In this document: one piece after another, positions 19,175 to 27,448 of the stretch
Layout: each line of letters begins with the position of its first letter
Position numbering within the stretch: the first letter of the stretch is position 1
Assembly: GCF_029223525.1 (NCBI RefSeq)
Contig: NZ_JARHTQ010000001.1
Location: 372,001-436,000, forward strand
DNA: 64,000 nucleotides
Direction of reading: 5' to 3'
Origin: Streptantibioticus ferralitis
GTDB taxonomy: Bacteria > Actinomycetota > Actinomycetes > Streptomycetales > Streptomycetaceae
Notes under the pieces: generated by a model
What the model was told of the DNA's origin: nothing
Database searches by the model: none
What the model saw: the letters and a program-made list of their open reading frames with translations, nothing else
Program-made: the position numbers and the translations under genes

Positions 19175-19190
19175 TGTGCTCACTGTCACA
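19175..19190. promoter_or_regulatory. Second TGTG-N8-CACA site upstream of atpI
   Basis: TGTGC-TCACTG-TCACA, 46 bp centre to centre from the first site; the arms GTGTG/CACAC are perfect. On the minus strand a TTGGTG and a TAGGTA, 19 nt apart, flank this area, so the sites may overlap the atp promoter. Confidence 0.45.
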
Positions 19191-19277
19191 CCAATGGGCG
19201 ACAGATGAGCGCATGCGGCTGACAGCCACCCCAGCCGCCTGGTATGCGGTAAAACAAGTAGTTCTGTCGGGTGGAAA

Positions 19278-20609
19278 TCAGCGCGCGCTGCTGACTCGGC
19301 GACGATCGGGCAGTCGCGAGCGGTCGCCGATCGCGGTGGCGCCGTGCAGCCCTGCGCCGGACAGCTGCTGCTCCGCGCTGGTCGCGGCGAGCGCCGCCTC
19401 GGCTTCGGCGGCCGCCTTCGCCGCGGCCACCGCCCGCCGCCGACTGCTGCGGTAGCGCGGCGGAACGAAGGACTCCGCCCAGCGCGGCGCGCGCGGCTTG
19501 AAGCGCGGCAGCAGCAGGACGACCAGGCCGACCGCGCTGAGCGCGACGACCACCAGCACGATCCACAGGCTGGACGAACGCGCCGAGAACGCGACCGTGC
19601 CGAAGGCGATCAGCGCCGACCAGAAGTACATGATCAGCACCGCCCGGCTGTGCGAGTGCCCGATCTCCAGCAGCCGGTGGTGCAGATGGCCGCGGTCGGC
19701 GGCGAACGGCGACTGGCCGTTCCAGGTGCGCCGAACGATCGCCAGCACCAGGTCGGCGGCCGGAATCGCGATCAGCGTCAGCGGCAGCAGCAGAGGGATG
19801 TAGACCGGCACCATCGCGTGCACGGCCTCCCGCACCGAACCCGCGTTGCTGGTGATCACATCCGGGTCCACCTGGCCGGTGATCGAGATCGCTGACGCGG
19901 CCATCACCAGGCCGATCAGCATGGATCCCGAGTCCCCCATGAAGATCCGCGCCGGGTGGATGTTGTGCGGCAGGAAGCCCATGCAGATGCCGATGAGGAT
20001 GGCGCTGAACAGGGTCGCGGGCGCGGCGTTCTCCACCCCGTACCCGAACCACAGCCGGTACGCGTACATGAAGAACGCGATGGCGGCGATGCCCACCATG
20101 CCCGCGGCCAAGCCATCAAGCCCGTCAACGAAGTTGACGGCGTTGATGGTGATGACGACCAGCGCCACGGTCAGCAGCGTCGACTGCATCGGGCTGAGCG
20201 ACACCGGCCCGATGCCCGGCACCGGCAGGTACAGGATCGTCAGGCCCTGCATCACCATCACGCCCGCGGCGATCATCTGCCCGCCGAGCTTGATCAGCGC
20301 GTCCACGCCCCACTTGTCGTCCAACACGCCGAGCAGCCAGATCAGCCCGGCTCCCGACAGCAGTGCGCGCGGCTCGTTGGAGAGTTTGAACACATCACCG
20401 AGATTGGGCAGCGCGGAGGCCACCAGCAGTCCCGCGCACAGACCCCCGAACAGCGCGATCCCGCCCAGTCGCGGAGTGGGCTCACGGTGCACGTCACGTG
20501 CCCGGATCTCCGGCATCGCGCCCGCGGCAATGGCGAACTTCCGCACCGGGCCGGTCAGCAGATACGTGACGGCCGCTGCGACGCAGAGTGTCAGGAGGTA
20601 TTCGCGCAC
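19278..20609 (-). CDS. Undecaprenyl-phosphate GlcNAc-1-phosphate transferase family (WecA/TagO/MraY-like)
   Basis: Membrane enzyme, 443 residues, that transfers a sugar-1-phosphate from a UDP-sugar to undecaprenyl phosphate, the first step of many wall polymers. Family motifs are all present: LDDKW at 96-100, NFVDGLDG at 159-166, GDSGS at 225-229 and the HLHH loop at 309-312, among roughly ten to eleven membrane helices. The C-terminus has a basic, alanine-rich tail. The start is GTG 20609 with AAGGTG upstream. It lies directly upstream of atpI on the same strand, separated by the presumed atp promoter. Confidence 0.92.
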   Translation of the reverse strand: MREYLLTLCVAAAVTYLLTGPVRKFAIAAGAMPEIRARDVHREPTPRLGGIALFGGLCAGLLVASALPNLGDVFKLSNEPRALLSGAGLIWLLGVLDDKWGVDALIKLGGQMIAAGVMVMQGLTILYLPVPGIGPVSLSPMQSTLLTVALVVITINAVNFVDGLDGLAAGMVGIAAIAFFMYAYRLWFGYGVENAAPATLFSAILIGICMGFLPHNIHPARIFMGDSGSMLIGLVMAASAISITGQVDPDVITSNAGSVREAVHAMVPVYIPLLLPLTLIAIPAADLVLAIVRRTWNGQSPFAADRGHLHHRLLEIGHSHSRAVLIMYFWSALIAFGTVAFSARSSSLWIVLVVVALSAVGLVVLLLPRFKPRAPRWAESFVPPRYRSSRRRAVAAAKAAAEAEAALAATSAEQQLSGAGLHGATAIGDRSRLPDRRRVSSAR

Positions 20610-20666
20610 AGCGTCACACCTTATTCGCCTCCGAGCCAGGAGCGTGAACAAAGATGAGGACACACA

Positions 20667-20684
20667 GGAACCCCGAACGGTTCC
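20667..20684. promoter_or_regulatory. GGAACC-N6-GGTTCC inverted repeat upstream of the WecA-like gene
   Basis: Perfect 6-bp arms 58-75 bp upstream of the start at 20609. A direct repeat TTCACA-ATG-TTCACA (20693-20707) lies just beyond. GGAAC is also a common ECF sigma -35 motif, but no matching -10 at 16-18 bp was found. Confidence 0.4.
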
Positions 20685-20738
20685 ATCGCGTCTTCACAAT
20701 GTTCACAGTGGTGATCAGGCGAGCCGCCAAAGGGCACG

Positions 20739-22034
20739 TCACAGCCGGGTGTACGGCGGGAACGCGGCTGCCAGCTCGGCGACCTCCACCGCCACTCCTC
20801 CCTCTCCCCGCAACGCCCGTCCCACCAGTTTCGCGATCCGCTCCATCTCCGATTCCCGCATGCCCTGCGTGGTGACCGCCGCCGTCCCGAGCCGTATCCC
20901 GGAGACCGAACCGGTCGGTACCGGGTCGGACGGCAGGGCGCACTTGTCCAGCGAGATGCGGGCCGCGGCGCACCGCCCGCGCGCCAGCAGGCCGGTGAGG
21001 TCGAGCGCCGAGACGTCCGCGGTGATCAGATGGGTGTCGGTACCGCCGGTCTGCGGGGGCAGCTCCTGGGCGGCCAGCGCCCCGGCGAGCACCTGGGCGT
21101 TGGTGACGACCTGGTGCGCGTACTCGGCGAAGGCGGGCGTGGCGGCCTCGCCGAGGGCGACGCCGGTGGCCGCCACGGTGTGCATCTGCGGGCCGCCCTG
21201 GGTGAACGGGAAGACCGCGCGGTCGATACGGGCGGCGAGCTCGGAGCCGCACAGGATGATGCCGCCGCGCGGGCCGCGCAGCGTCTTGTGCGTGGTGGCG
21301 CACACCACGTCCGCGTACGGCACCGGGCTGGGCGCGGCGCCGCCCGCGACCAGGCCGAGGGTGTGCGCGGCGTCCACGATCAGATACGCCTCCACCTCGT
21401 CGGCGATCTCGCGGAAGGCCGCGTAGTCGATGTGCCGCGGGTACGAGGTGGAGCCCGCCACGATCGCCTTGGGGTGGCGGGTGAGCGCGAGGTCGCGCAG
21501 CTGGTCGTAGTCGATCAGTCCGGTACCGGGACGCACCCCGTACCCGGCGAAGTCGAACCACCGGCCGGAGAAGTTCGCCGGGCTGCCGTGCGTGAGGTGG
21601 CCGCCGTGCGGCAGCGACATCGCCAGAACGGTGTCGCCGGGCACCAGCAGGGCCGCGTACGCCGCCAGGACGGCTGAGGAGCCGGAGTAGGGCTGCACAT
21701 TGGCGTGCGCGCAGCCGAAGAGCGCACAGGCCCGCTCGATGGCCAGCCGCTCCGCGAGGTCCACCAGTTCGCAGCCGCCGTGGTGGCGCTGGCCCGGATA
21801 GCCCTCCGCGTACTTGTTGGTGAGCGGCGAGCCGAGCGCCGCGAGTACGGCGGGAGAGGCGAAGTTCTCGGCCGCTATCAGCTGCAGTCCGGCCGTCTGG
21901 CGCTCGTACTCGGCGAGCAGTACGCCGGCCAGCTCCGGATCCTGGCGGCGCAGTGCGTCGAAGTCGGCGGCGTGCGCGGCGGCGTACGGCGCCGTGCGCG
22001 CGTCCGTCTCAGGGGTGGTTCCGGCAACCGCCAT
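20739..22034 (-). CDS. glyA: Serine hydroxymethyltransferase (PLP enzyme)
   Basis: Interconverts serine and glycine with tetrahydrofolate, supplying one-carbon units. The 431-residue sequence has the SHMT hallmarks IAAENFASPAVLAALGSPLTNKYAEGYPG (residues 53-81), SLPHGGHLTHG and the PLP-binding lysine in CATTHKTLRGPRGG (Lys250). ATG 22034 follows GGGAG. Streptomycetes often carry two glyA paralogues; the residues seen give no reason to doubt SHMT activity, but an SHMT-like paralogue with another role cannot be excluded. It stands between tyrosine phosphatase and WecA-like genes on the same strand. Confidence 0.93.
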   Translation of the reverse strand: MAVAGTTPETDARTAPYAAAHAADFDALRRQDPELAGVLLAEYERQTAGLQLIAAENFASPAVLAALGSPLTNKYAEGYPGQRHHGGCELVDLAERLAIERACALFGCAHANVQPYSGSSAVLAAYAALLVPGDTVLAMSLPHGGHLTHGSPANFSGRWFDFAGYGVRPGTGLIDYDQLRDLALTRHPKAIVAGSTSYPRHIDYAAFREIADEVEAYLIVDAAHTLGLVAGGAAPSPVPYADVVCATTHKTLRGPRGGIILCGSELAARIDRAVFPFTQGGPQMHTVAATGVALGEAATPAFAEYAHQVVTNAQVLAGALAAQELPPQTGGTDTHLITADVSALDLTGLLARGRCAAARISLDKCALPSDPVPTGSVSGIRLGTAAVTTQGMRESEMERIAKLVGRALRGEGGVAVEVAELAAAFPPYTRL

Positions 22035-22199
22035 GGCGCCCGCTCCCGGCCTGTCTCAGGTGACCTGCCAACCACTCTAGGCGCGGCGCCCCCGCACCGC
22101 GCCCTGACGGCGCCGTTGCGCGTCCGCCACCAGACGGTACCGGGGCTCTCCCCGCGCGTCGGGAGGAACCGGAACCGGCGGCCGGCCCCGGACCGGTGC

Positions 22200-22847
22200 T
22201 CAGCTCACCCGTGACGGGACGCCCGTGAGGGCGGTGACCACGGGATCCAGCGCGCTGTGGATCTCCGCGCCGATGTGCCGGAACACCGTCACCGGCGCGC
22301 CGTAGGGGTCGTAGACCTCGTCGGCTTCCGCGTTGGGCGCCAGTAGCCAGCCGCGCAGCGCCGCCGCGGCGCGGACCAGCGCGCGGGCCCGGTCGATCAC
22401 GCAGCCGTCGGGCAGCGTCGCCGGGTCTATGGCCCGGACCAGCCGGGTGAACTCCTTGAGCGTGAAGGTGCGCAGACCCGCCGCATGGCCCATCGACACC
22501 ACCTGGGCGCGGTGGTCACGGGTGGCGGTGAGCACCAGGTCGGCCTCGATGACATGGTCGTCGATGAGCTCCCGGCCGTGGAAACCGTCGGGGTCGGCGC
22601 CGTACTCGGCCAGTACGGTGGCGGCGTGCGCCTCCATGGGCGCGCCGACATGGCCCCAGGTGCCCGCGCTGCGCACCGCGATCTGCGCGGCGCCGTCGCC
22701 GAGCCTGCGGTCGAGTTCCAGGCGGGTCAGCCGTTCGGCCATGGGAGAGCGGCAGACGCTTCCGGTGCACACGTAGAGCACACGGAAACGGTCCTCCCCC
22801 ACTGCGCCGCCCGTTATGCCCCGCTCGTCGGGGCTGGTCAGCACCAT
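22200..22847 (-). CDS. Low-molecular-weight protein-tyrosine-phosphatase
   Basis: Soluble cysteine-based phosphatase, 215 residues. The catalytic P-loop CTGSVCRS (nucleophile Cys27, Arg33) and the general-acid loop DPYGA near residue 180 are intact. It is longer than the typical 155 residues because of an N-terminal 20-residue lead and an insertion before the acid loop (DPATLPDGCVIDRARALVRAAAALRGW), seen in actinobacterial members. It is 37 bp downstream of the tsaC-like gene, so probably co-transcribed; substrates may include wall-polymer enzymes, which is inference. Confidence 0.9.
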   Translation of the reverse strand: MVLTSPDERGITGGAVGEDRFRVLYVCTGSVCRSPMAERLTRLELDRRLGDGAAQIAVRSAGTWGHVGAPMEAHAATVLAEYGADPDGFHGRELIDDHVIEADLVLTATRDHRAQVVSMGHAAGLRTFTLKEFTRLVRAIDPATLPDGCVIDRARALVRAAAALRGWLLAPNAEADEVYDPYGAPVTVFRHIGAEIHSALDPVVTALTGVPSRVS

Positions 22848-22884
22848 GGGTCCGCCCCGACGCGATAGCAGCTGTCGGTGCCGC

Positions 22885-23532
22885 TCACGCCACTTCCTCC
22901 AGGTCGGGTACGACCTCGCGGAGCTGCTCGGCGCTCAGCGCGCCGGCCCGCAGCAGCACCGGGACCTTGCCGGTGACGTCCACGATCGAGGACGGTACCG
23001 CGTCCGGGGTCGGACCCCCGTCGAGGTAGACGGAGACCGAGTCGCCGAGCATGTTCTGCGCGGCCTCGCAGGTCTGCGGAGACGGGTGTCCCGTCAGGTT
23101 GGCGCTGGAGACCGCCATCGGGCCGGTCTCGGTGAGCAGTTCGATGGCGACCGGATGCAGCGGCATTCGGATCGCGACCGTGCCGCGGGTGTCGCCCAGG
23201 TCCCACTGGAGCGACGGCTGGTGGCGGGCGACCAGGGTCAGCGCACCGGGCCAGAACGCGTCCACCAGTTCCCAGGCCTGCTCGGAGAAGTCGGTGACCA
23301 GACCGTGCAGGGTGTTCGGGGAGCCGACGAGCACCGGCGAGGGCATGTTGCGGCCCCGGCCCTTGGCCTGCAGCAGATCGCCGACGGCCTCGCCGTTGAA
23401 GGCGTCCGCGCCGATGCCGTACACGGTGTCGGTGGGCAGCACCACGAGCTCACCGCGGCGCACCGCCGAGGCGGCCTCGCGCAGCCCGGTGGCGCGGTCG
23501 GACGCGTCGGAGCAGTCGTAACGCCGAGCCAT
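22885..23532 (-). CDS. tsaC: L-threonylcarbamoyladenylate synthase (Sua5/YrdC/TsaC family)
   Basis: Makes threonylcarbamoyl-AMP from threonine, bicarbonate and ATP for the t6A37 modification of ANN-decoding tRNAs. The 215-residue protein has the YrdC core: LPTDTVYGIGADAFNGEAV, KGRGRNMPSPVLV, WPGALTLV, VAIRMPLHP and SSANLTGHPSP. The Sua5 C-terminal domain is absent, as in TsaC. ATG 23532 follows GGAGG. It is downstream of prmC on the same strand, the usual actinobacterial order prfA-prmC-tsaC. Confidence 0.95.
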   Translation of the reverse strand: MARRYDCSDASDRATGLREAASAVRRGELVVLPTDTVYGIGADAFNGEAVGDLLQAKGRGRNMPSPVLVGSPNTLHGLVTDFSEQAWELVDAFWPGALTLVARHQPSLQWDLGDTRGTVAIRMPLHPVAIELLTETGPMAVSSANLTGHPSPQTCEAAQNMLGDSVSVYLDGGPTPDAVPSSIVDVTGKVPVLLRAGALSAEQLREVVPDLEEVA

Positions 23533-23581
23533 TAGCTGTCCTCCATCTGATGGGCCTGGGTGTCGAGGGTGGAGACCGGGT

Positions 23582-23609
23582 TCACGGTGTCGCCTTGCGG
23601 GCCGAGGTG
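23582..23609 (-). repeat. Second, diverged copy of the prmC 3' end
   Basis: Read on the minus strand this encodes TSARKATP-stop, the same peptide that ends PrmC (23641-23668). The two 28-bp segments differ at four positions, all third codon bases. The copy lies in the 108-bp gap between prmC and tsaC and is not attached to a start codon. Confidence 0.7.
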
Positions 23610-23640
23610 GTCCGACGTCCCGGGAGGCGACCGGGCGCGA

Positions 23641-24486
23641 TCATGGGGTGGCCTTTCGGGCCGAGGTGAAGCGGGGTCGGTTGTTCAGGTCGCGGTGGTC
23701 GGCCGCGTCGGCCCAGCCGGTCTCCTCGTTGAAGATCCACGGGACCTGGCCGCCCTGGGTGTCGGCGTGTTCCACCACCACGCAACCGCCGGGCCGCAGC
23801 AGCCGGTGCGCGGTGCGCTCCAGGCCGCGGATGGTCTCCAGACCGTCCTCGCCGGAGAAGAGGGCGAGCTGCGGATCGTGGTCCCTGGCCTCGGGCGCCA
23901 CGAACTCCCACTCGGTCAGCGGGATGTAGGGCGGGTTGCTGATCACCAGGTCGACCTGGCCGTTCAGTTCCGGCAACGCGGTCAGCGCGTCCCCCTGGTG
24001 CAGCGTCACCCGGGAGCCCTCGACGTTCTTGCGCGTCCAGTACAGCGCGCCCTCGTCCAGCTCGACCGCGTGCACCCGGGAGCGCGGCACCTCTTGGGCC
24101 AGCGCCAGCGCGATCGCGCCGGAGCCGGTGCACAGGTCCACGATGAGCGGCTCCGCGACATCCATGGCCCGCACCGCGTCTATGGCCCAGCCGACCACCG
24201 ACTCGGTCTCCGGACGGGGCACGAACACCCCCGGGCCCACCTGGAGTTCCAGGTACCGGAAGAAGGCGCGACCGGTGATGTGCTGCAGCGGCTCGCGGTT
24301 CTCCCTGCGGGCCACCGCTTCCCAGTACCGGGCGTCGAAGTCGGCGTCGGCGACGTTGTGCAGCTCACCGCGCTTGACCCCGTGCACGTACGCGGCCAAC
24401 TCCTCCGCGTCGAAACGGGGCGAGGGCACACCGGCATCGGCCAACCGCTGGGTGGCCTGGGCCACCTCCGCGAGCAGCAGGTTCAC
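23641..24486 (-). CDS. prmC: Release-factor glutamine methyltransferase PrmC (HemK)
   Basis: Methylates the glutamine of the GGQ motif of release factors using S-adenosylmethionine. The 281-residue protein shows the N-terminal helical RF-binding domain, PRPETE at 90-95, the SAM loop DLCTGSGAIA at 117-126 and the catalytic NPPY at 184-187. It starts at GTG 24486. It follows prfA, its substrate's gene, by 39 bp. Its last nine codons, stop included, are repeated with synonymous changes 59 bp downstream. Confidence 0.97.
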   Translation of the reverse strand: MNLLLAEVAQATQRLADAGVPSPRFDAEELAAYVHGVKRGELHNVADADFDARYWEAVARRENREPLQHITGRAFFRYLELQVGPGVFVPRPETESVVGWAIDAVRAMDVAEPLIVDLCTGSGAIALALAQEVPRSRVHAVELDEGALYWTRKNVEGSRVTLHQGDALTALPELNGQVDLVISNPPYIPLTEWEFVAPEARDHDPQLALFSGEDGLETIRGLERTAHRLLRPGGCVVVEHADTQGGQVPWIFNEETGWADAADHRDLNNRPRFTSARKATP

Positions 24487-24525
24487 GCGCGATCCGTCCT
24501 TCTCGGTGAGCCGTGGTAGGCGGGC

Positions 24526-25596
24526 TTACTGGGCCGCGGCCAGCTTCGCCGCGGAGTCGGCGTCGACGCACGCCTGGATGACGACGTCGAGGTCCCCGTC
24601 GAGTACCTGGTCCAAGTTGTACGCCTTGAAGCCCACCCGGTGGTCGGAGATCCGGTTCTCCGGGAAGTTGTACGTCCGGATCCGCTCCGAGCGGTCCACC
24701 GTGCGGACCTGGCTGCGGCGCGCGTCCGACGCCTCCCGCTCGGCCTCCTCCTGGGCGGCGGCCAGCAGCCGGGAGCGCAGGATGCGCAGCGCCTGCTCCT
24801 TGTTCTGGAGCTGGCTCTTCTCGTTCTGGCAGGAGACGACGATGCCGGTCGGCAGGTGCGTGATGCGGACCGCGGAGTCGGTGGTGTTGACGGACTGGCC
24901 GCCGGGGCCCGACGAGCGGTACACGTCGATGCGCAGGTCGTTGGCGTTGATCTCCACCTCGACCTCCTCGGCCTCCGGGGTGACCAGCACGCCCGCGGCC
25001 GAGGTGTGGATACGGCCCTGGGACTCGGTGGCCGGCACCCGCTGTACGCGGTGCACCCCGCCCTCGTACTTCAGCCGGGCCCACACGCCCTGGCCGGGCT
25101 CGGCGTTGCCCTTGGCCTTGACCGCCACCTGTACGTCCTTGTAACCGCCGAGGTCGGACTCGTTGGCGTCGAGGATCTCGGTCTTCCAGCCGACCCGCTC
25201 CGCGTACCGCAGGTACATCCGCAGCAGGTCACCGGCGAACAGCGCGGACTCCTCGCCGCCCTCGCCCGCCTTGACCTCAAGGATCACGTCCTTGTCGTCG
25301 CTGGGGTCGCGCGGCACGAGCAGCAGCCGGAGGCGGTCCGTGATCTCCTCACGGTGCTGCTCCAGCTGCTTGACCTCCGCGGCGAACTCCGGGTCGTCCT
25401 GACCGAGTTCGCGAGCGGTCTCGATGTCGTCGCCGGTCTGCTTCCATTCCCGGTACGTGCCGACAATGGGCGTGAGCTCGGCGTAACGCTTGTTGAGCTT
25501 GCGCGCCTCGGCCTGGTCGGCGTGGACCGCCGGGTCGGCAAGCCGCTTTTCGAGGTCGGCGTGCTCGCCGATCAGTTCCTCGACCGCCTCGAACAT
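24526..25596 (-). CDS. prfA: Peptide chain release factor 1
   Basis: RF1, 356 residues, terminates translation at UAA and UAG. The stop-codon reading motif is Pro-Ala-Thr (PAT, 188-190), which marks RF1 rather than RF2, and the peptidyl-transfer GGQ lies at 232-234 inside [20 protein letters not shown]. The N-terminal coiled coil is normal. It is followed immediately by prmC and preceded by rpmE, whose terminator lies between them. Confidence 0.98.
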   Translation of the reverse strand: MFEAVEELIGEHADLEKRLADPAVHADQAEARKLNKRYAELTPIVGTYREWKQTGDDIETARELGQDDPEFAAEVKQLEQHREEITDRLRLLLVPRDPSDDKDVILEVKAGEGGEESALFAGDLLRMYLRYAERVGWKTEILDANESDLGGYKDVQVAVKAKGNAEPGQGVWARLKYEGGVHRVQRVPATESQGRIHTSAAGVLVTPEAEEVEVEINANDLRIDVYRSSGPGGQSVNTTDSAVRITHLPTGIVVSCQNEKSQLQNKEQALRILRSRLLAAAQEEAEREASDARRSQVRTVDRSERIRTYNFPENRISDHRVGFKAYNLDQVLDGDLDVVIQACVDADSAAKLAAAQ

Positions 25597-25643
25597 CTTC
25601 GGTTCCCTTGGTACGTACGGGACTGGGGGACGAACGCCAAAAA

Positions 25644-25685
25644 GCCGGTCCGGCCGCCCCCGTGGCAGGGGCGGCGAGGACCGGC
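25644..25685 (-). terminator. Intrinsic terminator after rpmE
   Basis: On the minus strand GCCGGTCC pairs with GGACCGGC, with an inner CCGCCCC/GGGGCGG stem, and the hairpin is followed by TTTTT. This is a classical rho-independent terminator with a U-tract, uncommon in this genome. Confidence 0.88.
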
Positions 25686-25695
25686 GTGCGAACCG

Positions 25696-25920
25696 CTACT
25701 TCTTGGCGGAACCGGCGTTCTTGCCGAAGCGGGCCTCGAAGCGGGCGACACGGCCGCCGGTGTCGAGGATCTTCTGCTTGCCGGTGTAGAAGGGGTGGCA
25801 CGCCGAGCAGACGTCCGCACGGATGGCGCCGTCAGTCTTGGTGCTCCGGGTGCTGAACGAGGCGCCGCAGGTGCAGGTGACCTCGGTGACCACGTACTCC
25901 GGGTGAATCTCGCGCTTCAA
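25696..25920 (-). CDS. rpmE: 50S ribosomal protein L31, zinc-binding form
   Basis: L31 of 74 residues with all four zinc ligands: Cys16 and Cys18 (CTC), Cys38 and Cys41 (CSAC). This is the zinc-containing type that is replaced by a ligand-free paralogue in zinc shortage. The start is TTG 25920 preceded by AGGAG. The lysine-rich C-terminal extension [10 protein letters not shown] is actinobacterial. A terminator with a U-tract follows. Confidence 0.97.
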   Translation of the reverse strand: MKREIHPEYVVTEVTCTCGASFSTRSTKTDGAIRADVCSACHPFYTGKQKILDTGGRVARFEARFGKNAGSAKK

Positions 25921-26062
25921 GGGGTTCTCCTAGGTTCGGGAGGGCACCGGGTCGTACCGCGGGATTGCGGGACGTGAACCGGGGCCGACGTACCAGTCTG
26001 CCAGGACCGGCCCGTACTCCCAAAACCGGGCCCCGGGCGATGCTATTCCCCGGGCCGACCCA

Positions 26063-26082
26063 GGCCCCCGGAAACGGGGGCC
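26063..26082 (-). terminator. Hairpin after the LytR-CpsA-Psr gene
   Basis: GGCCCCCG-GAAA-CGGGGGCC, a perfect 8-bp stem closed by a GAAA loop, 27 bp past the stop codon of the gene at 26110-27213. Confidence 0.7.
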
Positions 26083-26109
26083 GGGGGGCTCCGCCCCGAG
26101 ATGAAGCCC

Positions 26110-27213
26110 TTACTTCACCCAGCCGCGCGCCAGCGCACCATCCCCGGCGGAACCGTGCTTCGCCGCAGCCGGGACCGGGCGGTCACCCCGCAGGGCCGAC
26201 CAGACCAGCGCGGACTTGCTCTCCATCGGGACGACCCGGTTCGGGTCGGCCTGGTCGTACTGGACCGGCATGGTCACCATGTCGAGGTCGCCGGACTTGA
26301 TGTTCCTCAGCCCCTCCGCGAAGCCGACCAGCGCGTTGACCGACGCCAGTTCGGAGTCGGTGGTGAGCGCCTTGGTCGCGGTGTCGGCGACCTTGTACAG
26401 CTTGGCCGGGTTGGTCAGCGTGCCCACGCTGTGCGCCTGGGCCAGCAGCGCCTTCATGAATGCCTGTTGGAGCTGGATGCGGCCCAGGTCGCTGCCGTCG
26501 CCGACGCCGTGCCGGGTGCGGACCAGGCCGAGCGCCTGCTCGCCGCCCAGCGTGTGGGTACCGGCGGGCAGGTCGAGGTGGCTGTCGCGGTCGTTGATCG
26601 GCTTGGTGGTGGTGATCGGAACGCCGCCCATGGCGTCGATCAGGTTCTTGAAGCCGGTGAAGTCGACCTCGATGTAGTGGTCCATGCGGATGCCGGTCAT
26701 CGACTCGACGGTCTTGACCGCACAGGCCGGGCCGCCGACCGAGTAGGCGTCGTTGAACATGTCGCTGCTCGACGCGGGGACGGAGGTCCCGTCGGAGCTC
26801 GTACAGGCCGGGCGGTGCACCAGGGTGTCTCGCGGAATGCTGACCACGGTGGCCTTCTGGTGGCCCTTGTACAGGTGCACGATCATCGCGGTGTCGGAGC
26901 GGGCGCCGCCCTCGTCCCGGCCGTACTGCCCGTTCTTCCCGGCCCGTGAGTCCGAGCCGAGTACGAGGATGTCCATCGAGCCGTTGTCGATGTTCTTCGG
27001 GCGGTCCTTGCCCAGCTGGGCGTTGATGTCGACGCCGGTGATGTTGCCGTTCAGCCGGAGGTAGACGTATCCCAGGCCCAGGCCGCCGAGTGCGACGGCC
27101 CCGGCGAGCGTCCAGGCGGTGATCCGCAGGGCCTTGCTCCGGGGCCTGCGGCGGCGTCCGGGGCCGCGCAGCGCGGCCATCCGGCCGGTCGTCGGCCTGT
27201 CGTTCTCGCCCAT
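26110..27213 (-). CDS. LytR-CpsA-Psr (LCP) family wall-polymer ligase
   Basis: Enzymes of this family move glycopolymers from undecaprenyl pyrophosphate to peptidoglycan outside the membrane. The 367-residue protein has a basic cytoplasmic N-terminus, one membrane helix (about 32-52), then the LCP domain with LVLGSDSRAG, SDTAMIVHL, VSIPRDTLV and LVRTRHGVGDGSDLGRIQLQQ, where the arginines and aspartates bind the lipid pyrophosphate. Two Cys in the middle of the domain may form a disulphide. The ATG at 27213 follows GAGG. It is downstream of rho but isolated by a strong terminator. Confidence 0.93.
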   Translation of the reverse strand: MGENDRPTTGRMAALRGPGRRRRPRSKALRITAWTLAGAVALGGLGLGYVYLRLNGNITGVDINAQLGKDRPKNIDNGSMDILVLGSDSRAGKNGQYGRDEGGARSDTAMIVHLYKGHQKATVVSIPRDTLVHRPACTSSDGTSVPASSSDMFNDAYSVGGPACAVKTVESMTGIRMDHYIEVDFTGFKNLIDAMGGVPITTTKPINDRDSHLDLPAGTHTLGGEQALGLVRTRHGVGDGSDLGRIQLQQAFMKALLAQAHSVGTLTNPAKLYKVADTATKALTTDSELASVNALVGFAEGLRNIKSGDLDMVTMPVQYDQADPNRVVPMESKSALVWSALRGDRPVPAAAKHGSAGDGALARGWVK

Positions 27214-27390
27214 CAATCCTCGCTTCTTCCTTCGGCTACCCCCTGCCGCCCGCAAGAAATGCAGTGGGAACGGTCTGTTCCGCAGTGTCAGACGTCTGCT
27301 CGCGCCACCCGGGTTCCAGTCCCAGAAGTGGTGAACGTCTCCTATGCCGCCATTGCGCTCACGCACAGCCGCGGCACAGCCGACACAGAC

Positions 27391-27432
27391 AAGGGGCCGC
27401 CCCCGGCACCGAAGTGACGGGGGCGGCCCCTT
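27391..27432 (-). terminator. Terminator after rho
   Basis: AAGGGGCCGCCCCCG (27391-27405) and its exact complement (27418-27432) form a 15-bp stem with a 12-nt loop, 17 bp beyond the rho stop. Confidence 0.88.
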
Positions 27433-27448
27433 GACGGCAACTCGCCTG

